This document shows positions 25,196-33,499 of a stretch of DNA of 64,000 nucleotides, in pieces (the first letter of the stretch is position 1; every line of letters starts with the position of its first letter). The DNA lies in the NCBI GenBank assembly GCA_963698885.1, contig CAVOSJ010000003.1, forward strand, positions 124,001 through 188,000, read 5' to 3'. The notes beneath the pieces were generated by a model. That model was not told the origin of the DNA. It saw only the letters and a list, made by a program, of their open reading frames with translations, and ran no database searches. The DNA comes from JBARKJ01 sp963698885. GTDB lineage: Bacteria > Nitrospirota > JACRHJ01. A program made the translations under genes and the position numbers.

Positions 25196-25721
25196 CTTCC
25201 TGCTGGAAGCCGCGCGGCTTGCCCCGTCGGGGGTGAACTCCCAGCCCTGGAAGTTCAAGGTGGTTACGGACCCAAAGCTCAAGGAGCAGGTATTTCTGGC
25301 CTCCACAAACCAGTACCACATCAAGCAGGCGCCCGCGGTGATAATTGTCTGCGGAGATACGCTGTCCTATTCCAAGACCCTCAAGGAGAGGTTCAGGGAG
25401 CTATTGGATAACGGTGTGATTTCGCAGGATGATTTAAAAAAGATGGGGCTCAACCTCCTCACGAAAGACGAGGAGGCCGAGCTTATGAAGTATAAAGAAA
25501 ACGCCGCATTCAATACCGCTATCGCGACGGAGCATATCGCGCTTGCCGCGGCGTCTCTGGGCCTGGGGACCTGCTGGGTACACCTCTTCGACAAGGAAAA
25601 GATTTCCTTGCTGCTGAGCCTGCCGTCATGGATATTCCCGGTGACGCTCATGCCTGTCGGCTATCCGGAGGAAGTGCCGGAGCCCAGGCCCAGGAAGACA
25701 ATTCAAGAGATACTTCTATAA
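25116..25721 (+). CDS. Nitroreductase family flavoprotein
   Basis: A 201-residue protein with IKRRRAIRNFKPDPVSTEQI and AARLAPSGVNSQPWKF, the FMN-contacting motifs of the NfsA/FRP-like fold, and a C-terminal LPSWIFPVTLMPVGYPEE. It probably reduces quinone- or nitro-type substrates with NAD(P)H; the physiological substrate is unclear. The start is the ATG at 25116 (or 25125). A terminator follows. Confidence 0.88.
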   Translation: MDLMEAIKRRRAIRNFKPDPVSTEQINFLLEAARLAPSGVNSQPWKFKVVTDPKLKEQVFLASTNQYHIKQAPAVIIVCGDTLSYSKTLKERFRELLDNGVISQDDLKKMGLNLLTKDEEAELMKYKENAAFNTAIATEHIALAAASLGLGTCWVHLFDKEKISLLLSLPSWIFPVTLMPVGYPEEVPEPRPRKTIQEILL

Positions 25722-25753
25722 ACAGAGCCGCTAGATACCCGCAGCGACTCAAG

Positions 25754-25786
25754 GCCTGATTTGTCTATTGAAAATCAGGCTTTTTT
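25754..25786 (+). terminator. Terminator after the nitroreductase gene
   Basis: A 9-base stem (GCCTGATTT, 25754-25762, with AAATCAGGC, 25772-25780) followed by TTTTTT. Confidence 0.9.
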
Positions 25787-25834
25787 GCTATATAATCATT
25801 CGATTTAAATCCGAAAATCAAATCAGGAGCGTAA

Positions 25835-26926
25835 GTGTCGCTGGAGCAGTTTCTGGAAAAAGCAAGGGGCCTCAAAAGCGGTCTGGAGGGCGCGGGGAAG
25901 CTTGCGGAGCTGATACCTCGCCTCTCGGACGAGCTTGGCGCGGAAGAGATCATAAACAAATATGCGTCCTCCACGGACGACCTGAAGGCCGTCGAGCTGG
26001 AGCTTTTCGGCAAGAAGGGCATAGTCTCCGTCCTCCGCAAAAAAATCCCTCAGGAAGCCCCGGAAGACCGCAAAGAGGCGGGGCGTCTTTTAAACGAGAT
26101 GGCTGGCCGCTATGAGGCCGCGCTCAAGACGAAGGGTGAGGAACTGGCGGCGAAGGAGCGTTCGGAAAAAATTACCGGGCAGAGAATAGACATTACTCTG
26201 CCCGGCAGGAGGCCGGGCGCAGGCAGGCCGCATCCCATAACTTCAGTCACTATGGAGGTTGTGGAAATTTTCAGGGACATGGGGTTCTCGGTCGCGGAAG
26301 GCCCCGAAGTTGAGCTGGATTATTACAACTTCGAGACCCTGAACATGCCGAAGGACCACCCCGCCCGGGATATGCAGGACACGTTCTACGTGTCGGACGA
26401 GGTAGTTCTGCGCACCCATACCTCCCCGGTGCAGGTACGGGTGATGAAGTCGCGCCGCCCGCCGGTGCAGGTCATCGCGCCCGGAAAAGTCTACCGCTGC
26501 GACGCGGACATATCCCATACGCCGATGTTCCACCAGGTCGAAGGGCTGATGGTGGACAGGCATATAAATTTTTCGCACCTGAAGGGCGTGCTGGAGACAT
26601 TCATCTCCCGGATGTTCGGCTCCGGTACGGCCACTCGCTTCAGGCCGAGCTTCTTCCCGTTTACGGAGCCTTCAGCCGAAGTTGACATCCGCTGCGTGAT
26701 TTGCGGCGGGAAGGGATGCCGCGTCTGCAAGAGCACCGGATGGCTGGAGATACTCGGTTCGGGGATGGTGGACCCGGAGGTCTTCCGCGCCGTGGGTTAC
26801 GACCCGGAGGAATTCACGGGCTTTGCCTTCGGCCTTGGGATGGAGCGGATAGCTATGCTGAAGTACGGCATCGACGATATCCGTCTCTTCTATGAAAACG
26901 ACATGCGTTTCTTAAGGCAATTTTAA
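25835..26926 (+). CDS. pheS: Phenylalanyl-tRNA synthetase alpha subunit
   Basis: A 363-residue class II aminoacyl-tRNA synthetase subunit. An N-terminal coiled coil (about 1-90) is followed by the catalytic core: motif 1 near GFSVAEGPEVELDYYNFE, motif 2 with FHQVEGLMVD, and motif 3 GFAFGLGMERIAML. It carries the family's zinc-ribbon-like CVICGGKGCRVCKSTGWLE insertion. GTG start at 25835 with AGGAG upstream; TATAAT at about 25791. It overlaps the following membrane-protein gene by one base. Confidence 0.96.
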   Translation: MSLEQFLEKARGLKSGLEGAGKLAELIPRLSDELGAEEIINKYASSTDDLKAVELELFGKKGIVSVLRKKIPQEAPEDRKEAGRLLNEMAGRYEAALKTKGEELAAKERSEKITGQRIDITLPGRRPGAGRPHPITSVTMEVVEIFRDMGFSVAEGPEVELDYYNFETLNMPKDHPARDMQDTFYVSDEVVLRTHTSPVQVRVMKSRRPPVQVIAPGKVYRCDADISHTPMFHQVEGLMVDRHINFSHLKGVLETFISRMFGSGTATRFRPSFFPFTEPSAEVDIRCVICGGKGCRVCKSTGWLEILGSGMVDPEVFRAVGYDPEEFTGFAFGLGMERIAMLKYGIDDIRLFYENDMRFLRQF

Positions 26927-27387
26927 TGCGCCACGGCCGGATGTTCCTCTCCCAGAAGAGGATGAACGAGGTCATCTTTTACTGCGTCGGGGCGGATATC
27001 ATCCTGGGCTACCTGCTGAAGAGGTTCCACGGGCCATATACCGCCGCGCCCCTCGCGCTTCTCTACGTCCTGAACATTATCGTAATAGTTGCAATCTACC
27101 GGTTCTGGAAGTTCCCGGTTTTCGATTGGGATGAAAAAAATTTTACGGTTTACGGCGTGAACCCCTGGAAAAGGGAACATTGCGAATGGGACAAGGCGCG
27201 TAAGGCCGGTTTTAAAGCCGTGCGGGACAAGAAGGGACGCGCGCGGGAGTTTTTCCTGATCGACTACTCCACGCCGAAAGGGGCCCTGAAGACGGGCGTG
27301 ATACCTATGGACATGATAGGTTTTTCAAATAATATTAAAAAAGACCTGGAAGACTTCCTCAGGGAGAGGTCTGTAAAGCCATATTAG
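26926..27387 (+). CDS. Membrane protein inserted between pheS and pheT
   Basis: A 153-residue protein with two N-terminal membrane helices (about 18-35 and 42-62) and a cytoplasmic domain that looks like a small PH-type barrel (VFDWDEKNFTVYGVNPWKR). Its ATG shares a base with the pheS stop (TAATG), and pheT follows after 12 bases, so it belongs to the pheST operon. No family was assigned. Confidence 0.65.
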   Translation: MRHGRMFLSQKRMNEVIFYCVGADIILGYLLKRFHGPYTAAPLALLYVLNIIVIVAIYRFWKFPVFDWDEKNFTVYGVNPWKREHCEWDKARKAGFKAVRDKKGRAREFFLIDYSTPKGALKTGVIPMDMIGFSNNIKKDLEDFLRERSVKPY

Positions 27388-27399
27388 AGGATACTAAAA

Positions 27400-29808
27400 T
27401 TGCGGATAAGCTTTAACTGGTTAAAAGAATTCGTCGATATCGAGCTGACGGTACAGCAGATCTCCGACAGGCTGACGATGGCAGGGCTTGAGGTGGAGGG
27501 CCTTGAATATCTGGGCGAAGGCATCCAGGGTGTCGTCGTCGGCCGGATAATGTCCATGAACCCTCACCCGGACGCCGATAAACTGACGCTCTGCGAAGTG
27601 GATAACGGTACGGAGGTACTGTCCATAGTCTGCGGCGCGAAGAATATGAAGGCGGGGGACAAAGTCCCGCTGGCCCAGGTCGGTGCTACGCTCCCGGGCG
27701 GGATGAAGATAGAGAAAGCCAAGCTAAGGGGTATTGCCTCTTTCGGGATGTTGTGTTCGGAGAAGGAGCTTGGGCTGGCCAAGGAAGCCTCCGGCCTGCT
27801 TATTCTCCCCGAAGACGCGGTGGTGGGCGAGGATATAGTCAAGGCGGTAGGCCTGGACGACTGGGCGCTGGAGATAAACGTCACTCCGAACCGCCCGGAC
27901 TGCCTCTGCACCCTTGGCATTGCGAGAGAGGCGGCGGCCCTGACCCGCCAGCCGCTTAACGTTCCGAAATTCAAACTAACCGAGGCGGGCGCGCCGATTG
28001 GCGGGCGGATGAAGGTCACGGTAGAAGACGTGGAGCATTGCCCGCGCTATGCCGGAAGGCTCCTTACTGGAATCAAGGTGGGGCCCTCTCCGCTATGGAT
28101 GCAAAGGCGACTCCAGGCGATTGGGGTGCGCAGCATAAACAACGTGGTCGACGCTACGAATTTCGTGATGATGGAGATGGGACAGCCGCTCCATGCCTTC
28201 GATTACCGGCTTTTAGCAGGCCAGGAGATAATCGTCCGCAGTGCACAGAAGGGCGAGTTATTTACTACGCTGGATAGCGTGGAGAGGGAGCTGTCCGAAG
28301 GTATGCTCCTTATCTGCGACGGCAAAAGGCCGGTCGCGCTTGCCGGTGTAATGGGAGGCCAAAACTCCGAAGTGACGGGGGAGACCACCGATATTTTCCT
28401 GGAATCCGCGTATTTCAACCCGTCGAGCGTCCGGAAAACCTCCAAAAAACTCGGACTCCATACCGAGGCGTCCCACCGTTTCGAGAGGGGCACGGACCCG
28501 GAAGGCGTTATTAACGCTTTAGACAGGTTAGCCGTCCTTATTGCTGACCTCGCGGGCGGGGAGATAGCGACCGGAAGGATAGACGAATATCCGAATCCTG
28601 TAAAGATGCCGACAGTCGCTCTCAGGATCTCCAGAGTGAACGCCCTCCTCGGGGTGGACCTCGAAAAGGATGAAATTGCCGATATAATGAAGCGGCTCCG
28701 AATAAAGATACGCGAGGAAGAGCCGGAATCGCTCCTACTCCAGGCGCCCACTTTCAGGCCGGACTTGACGAGGGAGATAGATTTTGTCGAGGAGGCCGCG
28801 AGGGTCCACGGCTACGGTAAGATCAAAAGCTCGATGCCGGAATACAGGATGGCGGCGGAAGAGCAGGACAATACGCGCGCCGCGTCTGAGCGGGCCAAGG
28901 GGGCAATGTACGACTCCGGCTTTTCGGAAGTCATCAATTACAGTTTCATGGACCCGCGGGACTTCGACAAGCTGGGCCTGCCGGAAGACGACTTCCGGAG
29001 GAAGACCGTAAACCTTCAGAACCCGCTCTCCGTAGAGCAGTCCGTTATGCGCACCTCGCTTCTGCCGAGCTTGCTGAATAACCTCTCCTGGAACACGAGC
29101 CGCGGGGTGAAGGACCTTAAAATTTTTGAACTCTCCCGCGTATTCCTGCGTACCGGGAAGGGACTTCCGAACGAGCCGCTTAATATCGGCGGGCTGGCCT
29201 GCGGAATGAAGTCGGCGGAGCTTTGGGAGGGCAAAGACAGGAATATAGACTTCTATGACATGAAGGGCGCGGTGGAGCAGCTGCTGGACGCTCTGAAAGT
29301 GCCGAACATAGTATTTACCGCCGCGGAGGACATGCCTTTCCTGCACCCGGGCAAGGCGGCAAGGCTGATGGTCGGCGGAGGCGTGGCGGGATATATAGGG
29401 CAGGTCCACCCCGACGTCATCAGCAGGTACGACCTTCCGCCCGAGGTCTATGTATTCGAGCTGGACCTCCACTCGCTGGTTGAGGTCGGCCCGGAGGAGG
29501 TATCGTACAAGCCGCTTCCCAAGTATCCGGCCGTGGAGCGCGACGTTGCCGTAATAATCCCGGCGGATATCACTTCGTTTGCCGTTTTAAAGACGATCGA
29601 GTCTTTGAAGCTGGGCTTGGTCGAGGGCGTAAGGCTGTTCGATTATTACGAAGGGAAACCGATACCAGCCGGGATGAAAAGCCTGGCATACAGTATCACC
29701 TATCGTTCACCGGAGAGGACATTGACGGACGAAGAGGTCAACCTCGTTCATAAAAAAGTCGTCGAGGCGCTTAAAGACCGTCTCGGCGCGGAGATCAGGG
29801 AGCAATAA
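27400..29808 (+). CDS. pheT: Phenylalanyl-tRNA synthetase beta subunit
   Basis: An 802-residue subunit of normal length. It has an N-terminal tRNA-binding domain (VVGRIMSMNPHPDADKLTLC), the B3/4 editing domain (about 210-390), the B5 domain, a catalytic-like core, and a C-terminal anticodon-binding domain (YPAVERDVAVIIPADI). TTG start at 27400 with GAGGA upstream. It forms the alpha2beta2 enzyme with PheS. Confidence 0.96.
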   Translation: MRISFNWLKEFVDIELTVQQISDRLTMAGLEVEGLEYLGEGIQGVVVGRIMSMNPHPDADKLTLCEVDNGTEVLSIVCGAKNMKAGDKVPLAQVGATLPGGMKIEKAKLRGIASFGMLCSEKELGLAKEASGLLILPEDAVVGEDIVKAVGLDDWALEINVTPNRPDCLCTLGIAREAAALTRQPLNVPKFKLTEAGAPIGGRMKVTVEDVEHCPRYAGRLLTGIKVGPSPLWMQRRLQAIGVRSINNVVDATNFVMMEMGQPLHAFDYRLLAGQEIIVRSAQKGELFTTLDSVERELSEGMLLICDGKRPVALAGVMGGQNSEVTGETTDIFLESAYFNPSSVRKTSKKLGLHTEASHRFERGTDPEGVINALDRLAVLIADLAGGEIATGRIDEYPNPVKMPTVALRISRVNALLGVDLEKDEIADIMKRLRIKIREEEPESLLLQAPTFRPDLTREIDFVEEAARVHGYGKIKSSMPEYRMAAEEQDNTRAASERAKGAMYDSGFSEVINYSFMDPRDFDKLGLPEDDFRRKTVNLQNPLSVEQSVMRTSLLPSLLNNLSWNTSRGVKDLKIFELSRVFLRTGKGLPNEPLNIGGLACGMKSAELWEGKDRNIDFYDMKGAVEQLLDALKVPNIVFTAAEDMPFLHPGKAARLMVGGGVAGYIGQVHPDVISRYDLPPEVYVFELDLHSLVEVGPEEVSYKPLPKYPAVERDVAVIIPADITSFAVLKTIESLKLGLVEGVRLFDYYEGKPIPAGMKSLAYSITYRSPERTLTDEEVNLVHKKVVEALKDRLGAEIREQ

Positions 29809-29812
29809 TATA

Positions 29813-30367
29813 GTGAAAAAAATTCTGGCGATAGTCTACATCTCTGCTTTTCTATTTTTACCGGTCCTTTCGCATGCCCAGGGGAAGATAGAGCACCCTA
29901 AGTTCATGAAGGAGTACTCTGGTTATGTTGTCGACAGGCTGAACCACGAGGCCGAGATCCGCGGCGCGTTGCGGAAATATATAGAAGAACACCGGGCCCA
30001 GCTTTCGGAAGGCTTCGGGATGCACCCGGAGCTTATGCCGGATATGTTCAGGCTCGCGGGCGCGGAGCGGCTGAACTGCATATCCGGTAAATATTATGAA
30101 AAATTCCAGCTCGAACTGAACAACGAAGAAAGGCATACGTTCTACGAGACCGCCCAGGAGTTTGCCTGGTGGGTGGTCTGCCTGGCCGAGGAAGAAGCGG
30201 ACACCATGAACGTCAAGAAGATGAACCCGCCCGCCTCATTCCGCCAGCATGGCGACAACCCGCTTTATATCAAGCAGGACTTGAAAGACGGGTTGTCCAC
30301 TTACACGATAGAGAATACCTCCGGCGATAAAGGCCTGAGCTTCACCGGCCTGCAATGCGATGACTGA
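29813..30367 (+). CDS. Exported hypothetical protein in the pheT-cutA run
   Basis: A 184-residue protein with a signal peptide (KKILAIVYISAFLFLPVLSHA) and a mainly helical mature part (about 25-130) holding two cysteines. GTG start at 29813, only 4 bases after pheT, and it overlaps cutA by 8 bases. No family was recognised. Placement suggests cotranscription with the pheST and cutA genes. Confidence 0.65.
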   Translation: MKKILAIVYISAFLFLPVLSHAQGKIEHPKFMKEYSGYVVDRLNHEAEIRGALRKYIEEHRAQLSEGFGMHPELMPDMFRLAGAERLNCISGKYYEKFQLELNNEERHTFYETAQEFAWWVVCLAEEEADTMNVKKMNPPASFRQHGDNPLYIKQDLKDGLSTYTIENTSGDKGLSFTGLQCDD

Positions 30368-30683
30368 AAAGCTCACGGTGCTTATAACCGCTCCGGACGA
30401 GGAGAACGCGGCGAGGATTGGCCGTGCGCTGGTGGAGGAGCGGCTGGCGGCCTGTGCAAATATCATCAGGGGCGTCCGCTCCATATACAGGTGGAAGGAA
30501 GAAATATTCGACGAGCCCGAGTGTATGCTGCTGATTAAGACAGCCGCGGATAAATTTGCGCCGCTTGAAAAGAGGGTCCGCGAACTCCATCCGTACGAGG
30601 TGCCTGAGGTTATTGCCATCAAGATATCCGAAGGTTCAAAGCAATACCTCGACTGGATTGAAGAAAATACCCGCCTTGGTTGA
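30360..30683 (+). CDS. cutA: Divalent-cation tolerance protein CutA
   Basis: A 107-residue trimeric CutA1 protein with ITAPDEENAARIGRALVEERLAACAN (residues 8-33) and the signature WKEEIFDEPECMLLIKT. It is associated with copper tolerance and probably binds small ligands or metals. It overlaps both neighbours and is part of the pheT to nfi run. Length and motifs are normal. Confidence 0.93.
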   Translation: MTEKLTVLITAPDEENAARIGRALVEERLAACANIIRGVRSIYRWKEEIFDEPECMLLIKTAADKFAPLEKRVRELHPYEVPEVIAIKISEGSKQYLDWIEENTRLG

Positions 30684-32040
30684 ACCGGTTTTAAAACATC
30701 CCTGGCCTAAAAATTACAAGGACGCAGTCCGCGTTCAGGAAAGGCTTAAATCGCGGCTTGTCATGGAAGACCGTATCGGCGATGTCCGTCTTGTCGCCGG
30801 CGCGGACGTATCCTATGACAAGGGAAGCGATTATTATCACGCGGCGGTAGTAGTGCTGAAGTTCCCGGAGATGGAGACCGTGGAGGAAGTACATGCCTCC
30901 GGAAAGGCCCCATTTCCTTACATCCCCGGCCTGCTTGCGTTTCGGGAGGGGCCGATAGTCCTGCGGGCGTTCAGAAAGCTTAAAGTGAGGCCGGACGTGG
31001 TGCTGATAGACGGCCACGGCGTCGCCCATCCGCGCGGCTTTGGATTGGCGTCCCATATGGGCGTCCTGCTCGGCATCCCGACCGTCGGATGCGCGAAGAC
31101 CGTCCTGGTAGGGGAGTATAAGGAACCGGCAAAGAGGCGCGGCTCACAGTCTTCGCTTGTTTATAAAAATGCCGAGGTCGGGCGCGCGCTCCGGACGAAG
31201 GACGGGATAAAGCCGGTATTCGTGTCCGTGGGGCACATGGTAAGCCTCGATATAGCCTGCAAGATTGTCCTTGAATGCTGCACGAAATACCGCCTCCCGG
31301 AGCCTACCCGCAGGGCGCATATACTGGTGAATAAAATTCGCAGGGAAGCCCCAGGTTTAAGCCCTCGCCCCAAAGCGGCCAGTGAGGGGGCAGGGAAAGG
31401 GGAAGTAATCGACATTTTTAATATTCTGCTGAAACATTTCGGCCCCCAGCACTGGTGGCCGGGAGAGACTCCTTTTGAGGTAATGGTCGGCGCGATACTC
31501 ACGCAAAACACGAATTGGACGAATGTCGAGAAGGCAATCGGCAACTTGAAACGGGCCGGGGCGCTGGCGCCGGAGACGATTCACGCCATGCCGGAGGCCA
31601 AGCTCGCGGAGCTGATAAAACCGTCAGGTTACTTCAATGTAAAGGCAAAAAGGTTAAAATCTTTCATATCGTACTTCATGGAGAGTTACGGGGGAAGCAT
31701 CAAAAAAATGAAAGGGCGGGAGCCCGCAGAACTCCGGGAGGAACTTTTGTCCGTGCCTGGAATCGGCCAGGAGACGGCGGACTCAATCATGCTCTACGCC
31801 CTGGACATGCCGGTATTCGTCGTGGACGCATACACAAAACGAATTTTTTCCCGGCACGGCTTTTTTCCGCCGGATTCGGACTATCACGAGGTGCAGAAGC
31901 TGTTTATGGATTGCCTCCCGAAGGATGTGAAGCTGTATAACGAGTACCACGCGCTCATCGTCCGCCTCGCGAAGGAACGCTGCGCAAAAAAAGCCGGAGA
32001 GTGCGAAATCTGCATCTTGACCCGAACAGAAATTCCTTGA
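30676..32040 (+). CDS. Endonuclease V fused to an HhH-GPD (MagIII-like) DNA glycosylase
   Basis: About 454 residues from a TTG at 30676 (start uncertain; a TTG at 30658 is possible). Residues about 1-220 are endonuclease V (Nfi), which nicks near deoxyinosine, with catalytic acidic motifs GADVSYDKG, YIPGLLAFREGP and DGHGVAHPRGFGLASHMG. After a low-complexity linker, residues about 245-445 are an HhH-GPD glycosylase (GAILTQNTNWTNVEKAI, SVPGIGQETADSIM). The lysine of EndoIII is Glu here, the aspartate is kept (FVVDAYTKR), and the overall sequence resembles 3-methyladenine glycosylase MagIII. The C-terminal cluster has CX6CX2C but no fourth cysteine. Confidence 0.85.
   Translation: MVEPVLKHPWPKNYKDAVRVQERLKSRLVMEDRIGDVRLVAGADVSYDKGSDYYHAAVVVLKFPEMETVEEVHASGKAPFPYIPGLLAFREGPIVLRAFRKLKVRPDVVLIDGHGVAHPRGFGLASHMGVLLGIPTVGCAKTVLVGEYKEPAKRRGSQSSLVYKNAEVGRALRTKDGIKPVFVSVGHMVSLDIACKIVLECCTKYRLPEPTRRAHILVNKIRREAPGLSPRPKAASEGAGKGEVIDIFNILLKHFGPQHWWPGETPFEVMVGAILTQNTNWTNVEKAIGNLKRAGALAPETIHAMPEAKLAELIKPSGYFNVKAKRLKSFISYFMESYGGSIKKMKGREPAELREELLSVPGIGQETADSIMLYALDMPVFVVDAYTKRIFSRHGFFPPDSDYHEVQKLFMDCLPKDVKLYNEYHALIVRLAKERCAKKAGECEICILTRTEIP
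31361..31391. repeat. REP-like core inside the Nfi-glycosylase fusion
   Basis: GCCCTCGCCCC (31361-31371) and GTGAGGGGGC (31382-31391) repeat the core of the element at 18275-18330. It encodes the Ser/Pro/Gly linker joining the two DNA-repair domains. Confidence 0.5.
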
Positions 32041-32098
32041 CATCCGCTTCTTCCCTGTGGTAGAAAATCTGCGAGTTTTACGAAAGGAGGGCATCTTT

Positions 32099-33055
32099 TT
32101 GCTTCAAAGACTAAGGGAAAAGTACGAGCTTTTCAGGAAGAACGCAAGCGCCAGGAAAAAAGAGTACTTCACAATCGTAATCCTGCCCGGGCCGAACTCC
32201 AGGGTCCGCAAGTTCAGCATATCAAAGTCCCTGCTCAGGAACTCGCTGATTGCCGCGGCTGTCCTTATCCTGCTCTCCACCGGGCTTTTCGGGGAGTATG
32301 TCAGGATGGCCGGAAAGGTGATGGAGCTTAACTCGCTCCGCCGGGAGGCCTCCTCGCAGCGCGCCCAGCTCATGCAGATTGCGGCGAGCGTAGTGGACAT
32401 GAAAACCCAGATGGCAAGGATAAAAGGCCTTTCCGATAAATTAAGTTCGGCCGCCGGGAATGCAGCCGGAAAGAGTTTCGGGGTCAAAGGGACGGGCGGA
32501 AGCTCCGGGGTAGGCGCGGTGAGCCTTGAGGAGTTCGGCAGGAAGAGTCACGAGGAAGTTGCCGCGCAGATGTCCCAGGAACTCCAGGGCCTCAAATCCG
32601 ACGCCTCTTCCGAGGAGGCGAGGATAAAGAAGCTGATGGGATATTTCGAGCAAAAGAATTCCATCATCGCCTGCACCCCCAGCATCTGGCCGGTCAAGGG
32701 CTTCATAACATCGGATTTCGGGTACCGCAACTCTCCCATGTACGGCACGACCGAGTTCCACTCCGGGCTTGACATAGCGAACGACGTCGGCACGCCGGTC
32801 CATGCGAGCGCCGACGGCACGGTCTCCGAGGCCGGCCTTTCGTCAAGCTACGGCAGATATATAAAAATACAGCACGGCTACGGCATGGCTACGATGTACT
32901 GCCACCTGTCGAGGGCGGACGTGCACGCCGGGCAGCGCGTAAGGAAAGGCGATGTAATCGGCGCCTTGGGCAATACCGGGAATTCCACGGGTCCCCACCT
33001 CCATTACGAGGTATGGGTGAACGGCGTCCCGGTAAACCCGAGGAAATATATATAA
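32099..33055 (+). CDS. M23 family peptidoglycan endopeptidase
   Basis: A 318-residue protein with one N-terminal membrane helix (about 45-65), a coiled-coil periplasmic stretch (about 70-190) and a C-terminal LytM domain. Metal ligands are visible in FHSGLDIAN and the HLHYEVW motif. It may cleave peptide cross-links or, with its coiled coil, activate amidases. The TTG at 32099 is favoured by AAAGGAGGG 7 bases upstream; a GTG at 32057 is in frame. Confidence 0.9.
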   Translation: MLQRLREKYELFRKNASARKKEYFTIVILPGPNSRVRKFSISKSLLRNSLIAAAVLILLSTGLFGEYVRMAGKVMELNSLRREASSQRAQLMQIAASVVDMKTQMARIKGLSDKLSSAAGNAAGKSFGVKGTGGSSGVGAVSLEEFGRKSHEEVAAQMSQELQGLKSDASSEEARIKKLMGYFEQKNSIIACTPSIWPVKGFITSDFGYRNSPMYGTTEFHSGLDIANDVGTPVHASADGTVSEAGLSSSYGRYIKIQHGYGMATMYCHLSRADVHAGQRVRKGDVIGALGNTGNSTGPHLHYEVWVNGVPVNPRKYI

Positions 33056-33121
33056 AGTGAGGTAAGGGAGAGCGATGGGCTCTCCAAATCTGTACAAGGC
33101 ATCATTGAAAGGGGTCTTAGC

Positions 33122-33322
33122 ATGGCGACGGGAAAAGTAAAATGGTTTAACGCCTCCAAGGGCTACGGTTTCATTGAGCAGGAGAACGGCGAGGATGTTT
33201 TCGTGCATTTCTCCCAGATCCAGGAAGACGGGTTCAAGTCGCTTAATGAGGGGCAGGACGTCGAGTTCGAGATAACCCAGGGCGACAAGGGCCTTCAGGC
33301 AAAAAACGTAGTAAAGCTATAA
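33122..33322 (+). CDS. Cold-shock domain protein
   Basis: A 66-residue CspA-family RNA chaperone. RNP1 (KGYGFIEQ) and RNP2 (VFVHFSQI) are complete, in MATGKVKWFNASKGYGFIEQ and the following strands. AAGGGG precedes the ATG and a terminator closes the unit. It binds single-stranded RNA or DNA and unwinds weak mRNA structure. Confidence 0.95.
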   Translation: MATGKVKWFNASKGYGFIEQENGEDVFVHFSQIQEDGFKSLNEGQDVEFEITQGDKGLQAKNVVKL

Positions 33323-33338
33323 TCAATAATTAAAGAAG

Positions 33339-33370
33339 AAAACCCCGGCCGGGCGACCAGCCGGGGTTTT
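33339..33370 (+). terminator. Terminator after the cold-shock gene
   Basis: An 11-base stem (AAAACCCCGGC, 33339-33349, with its complement 33360-33370), a 10-base loop and a T-containing tail. Confidence 0.88.
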
Positions 33371-33406
33371 GTTATTTGGAGCCGGGGATTATAGGTAAAT
33401 AAACCT

Positions 33407-33436
33407 TTGGAGATTTGCCGGTTTTTATAGTATAAT
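33407..33436 (+). promoter_or_regulatory. Promoter for secA
   Basis: TTGGAG (33407-33412) and TATAAT (33431-33436), 18 bases apart, giving a leader of roughly 55 bases before the secA ATG. Confidence 0.5.
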
Positions 33437-33499
33437 CCCACATTTGATTAACTTGCCCGCTTTGGGCTAATCCTTAAAAAATCAGAGAAAAACAAAGAA

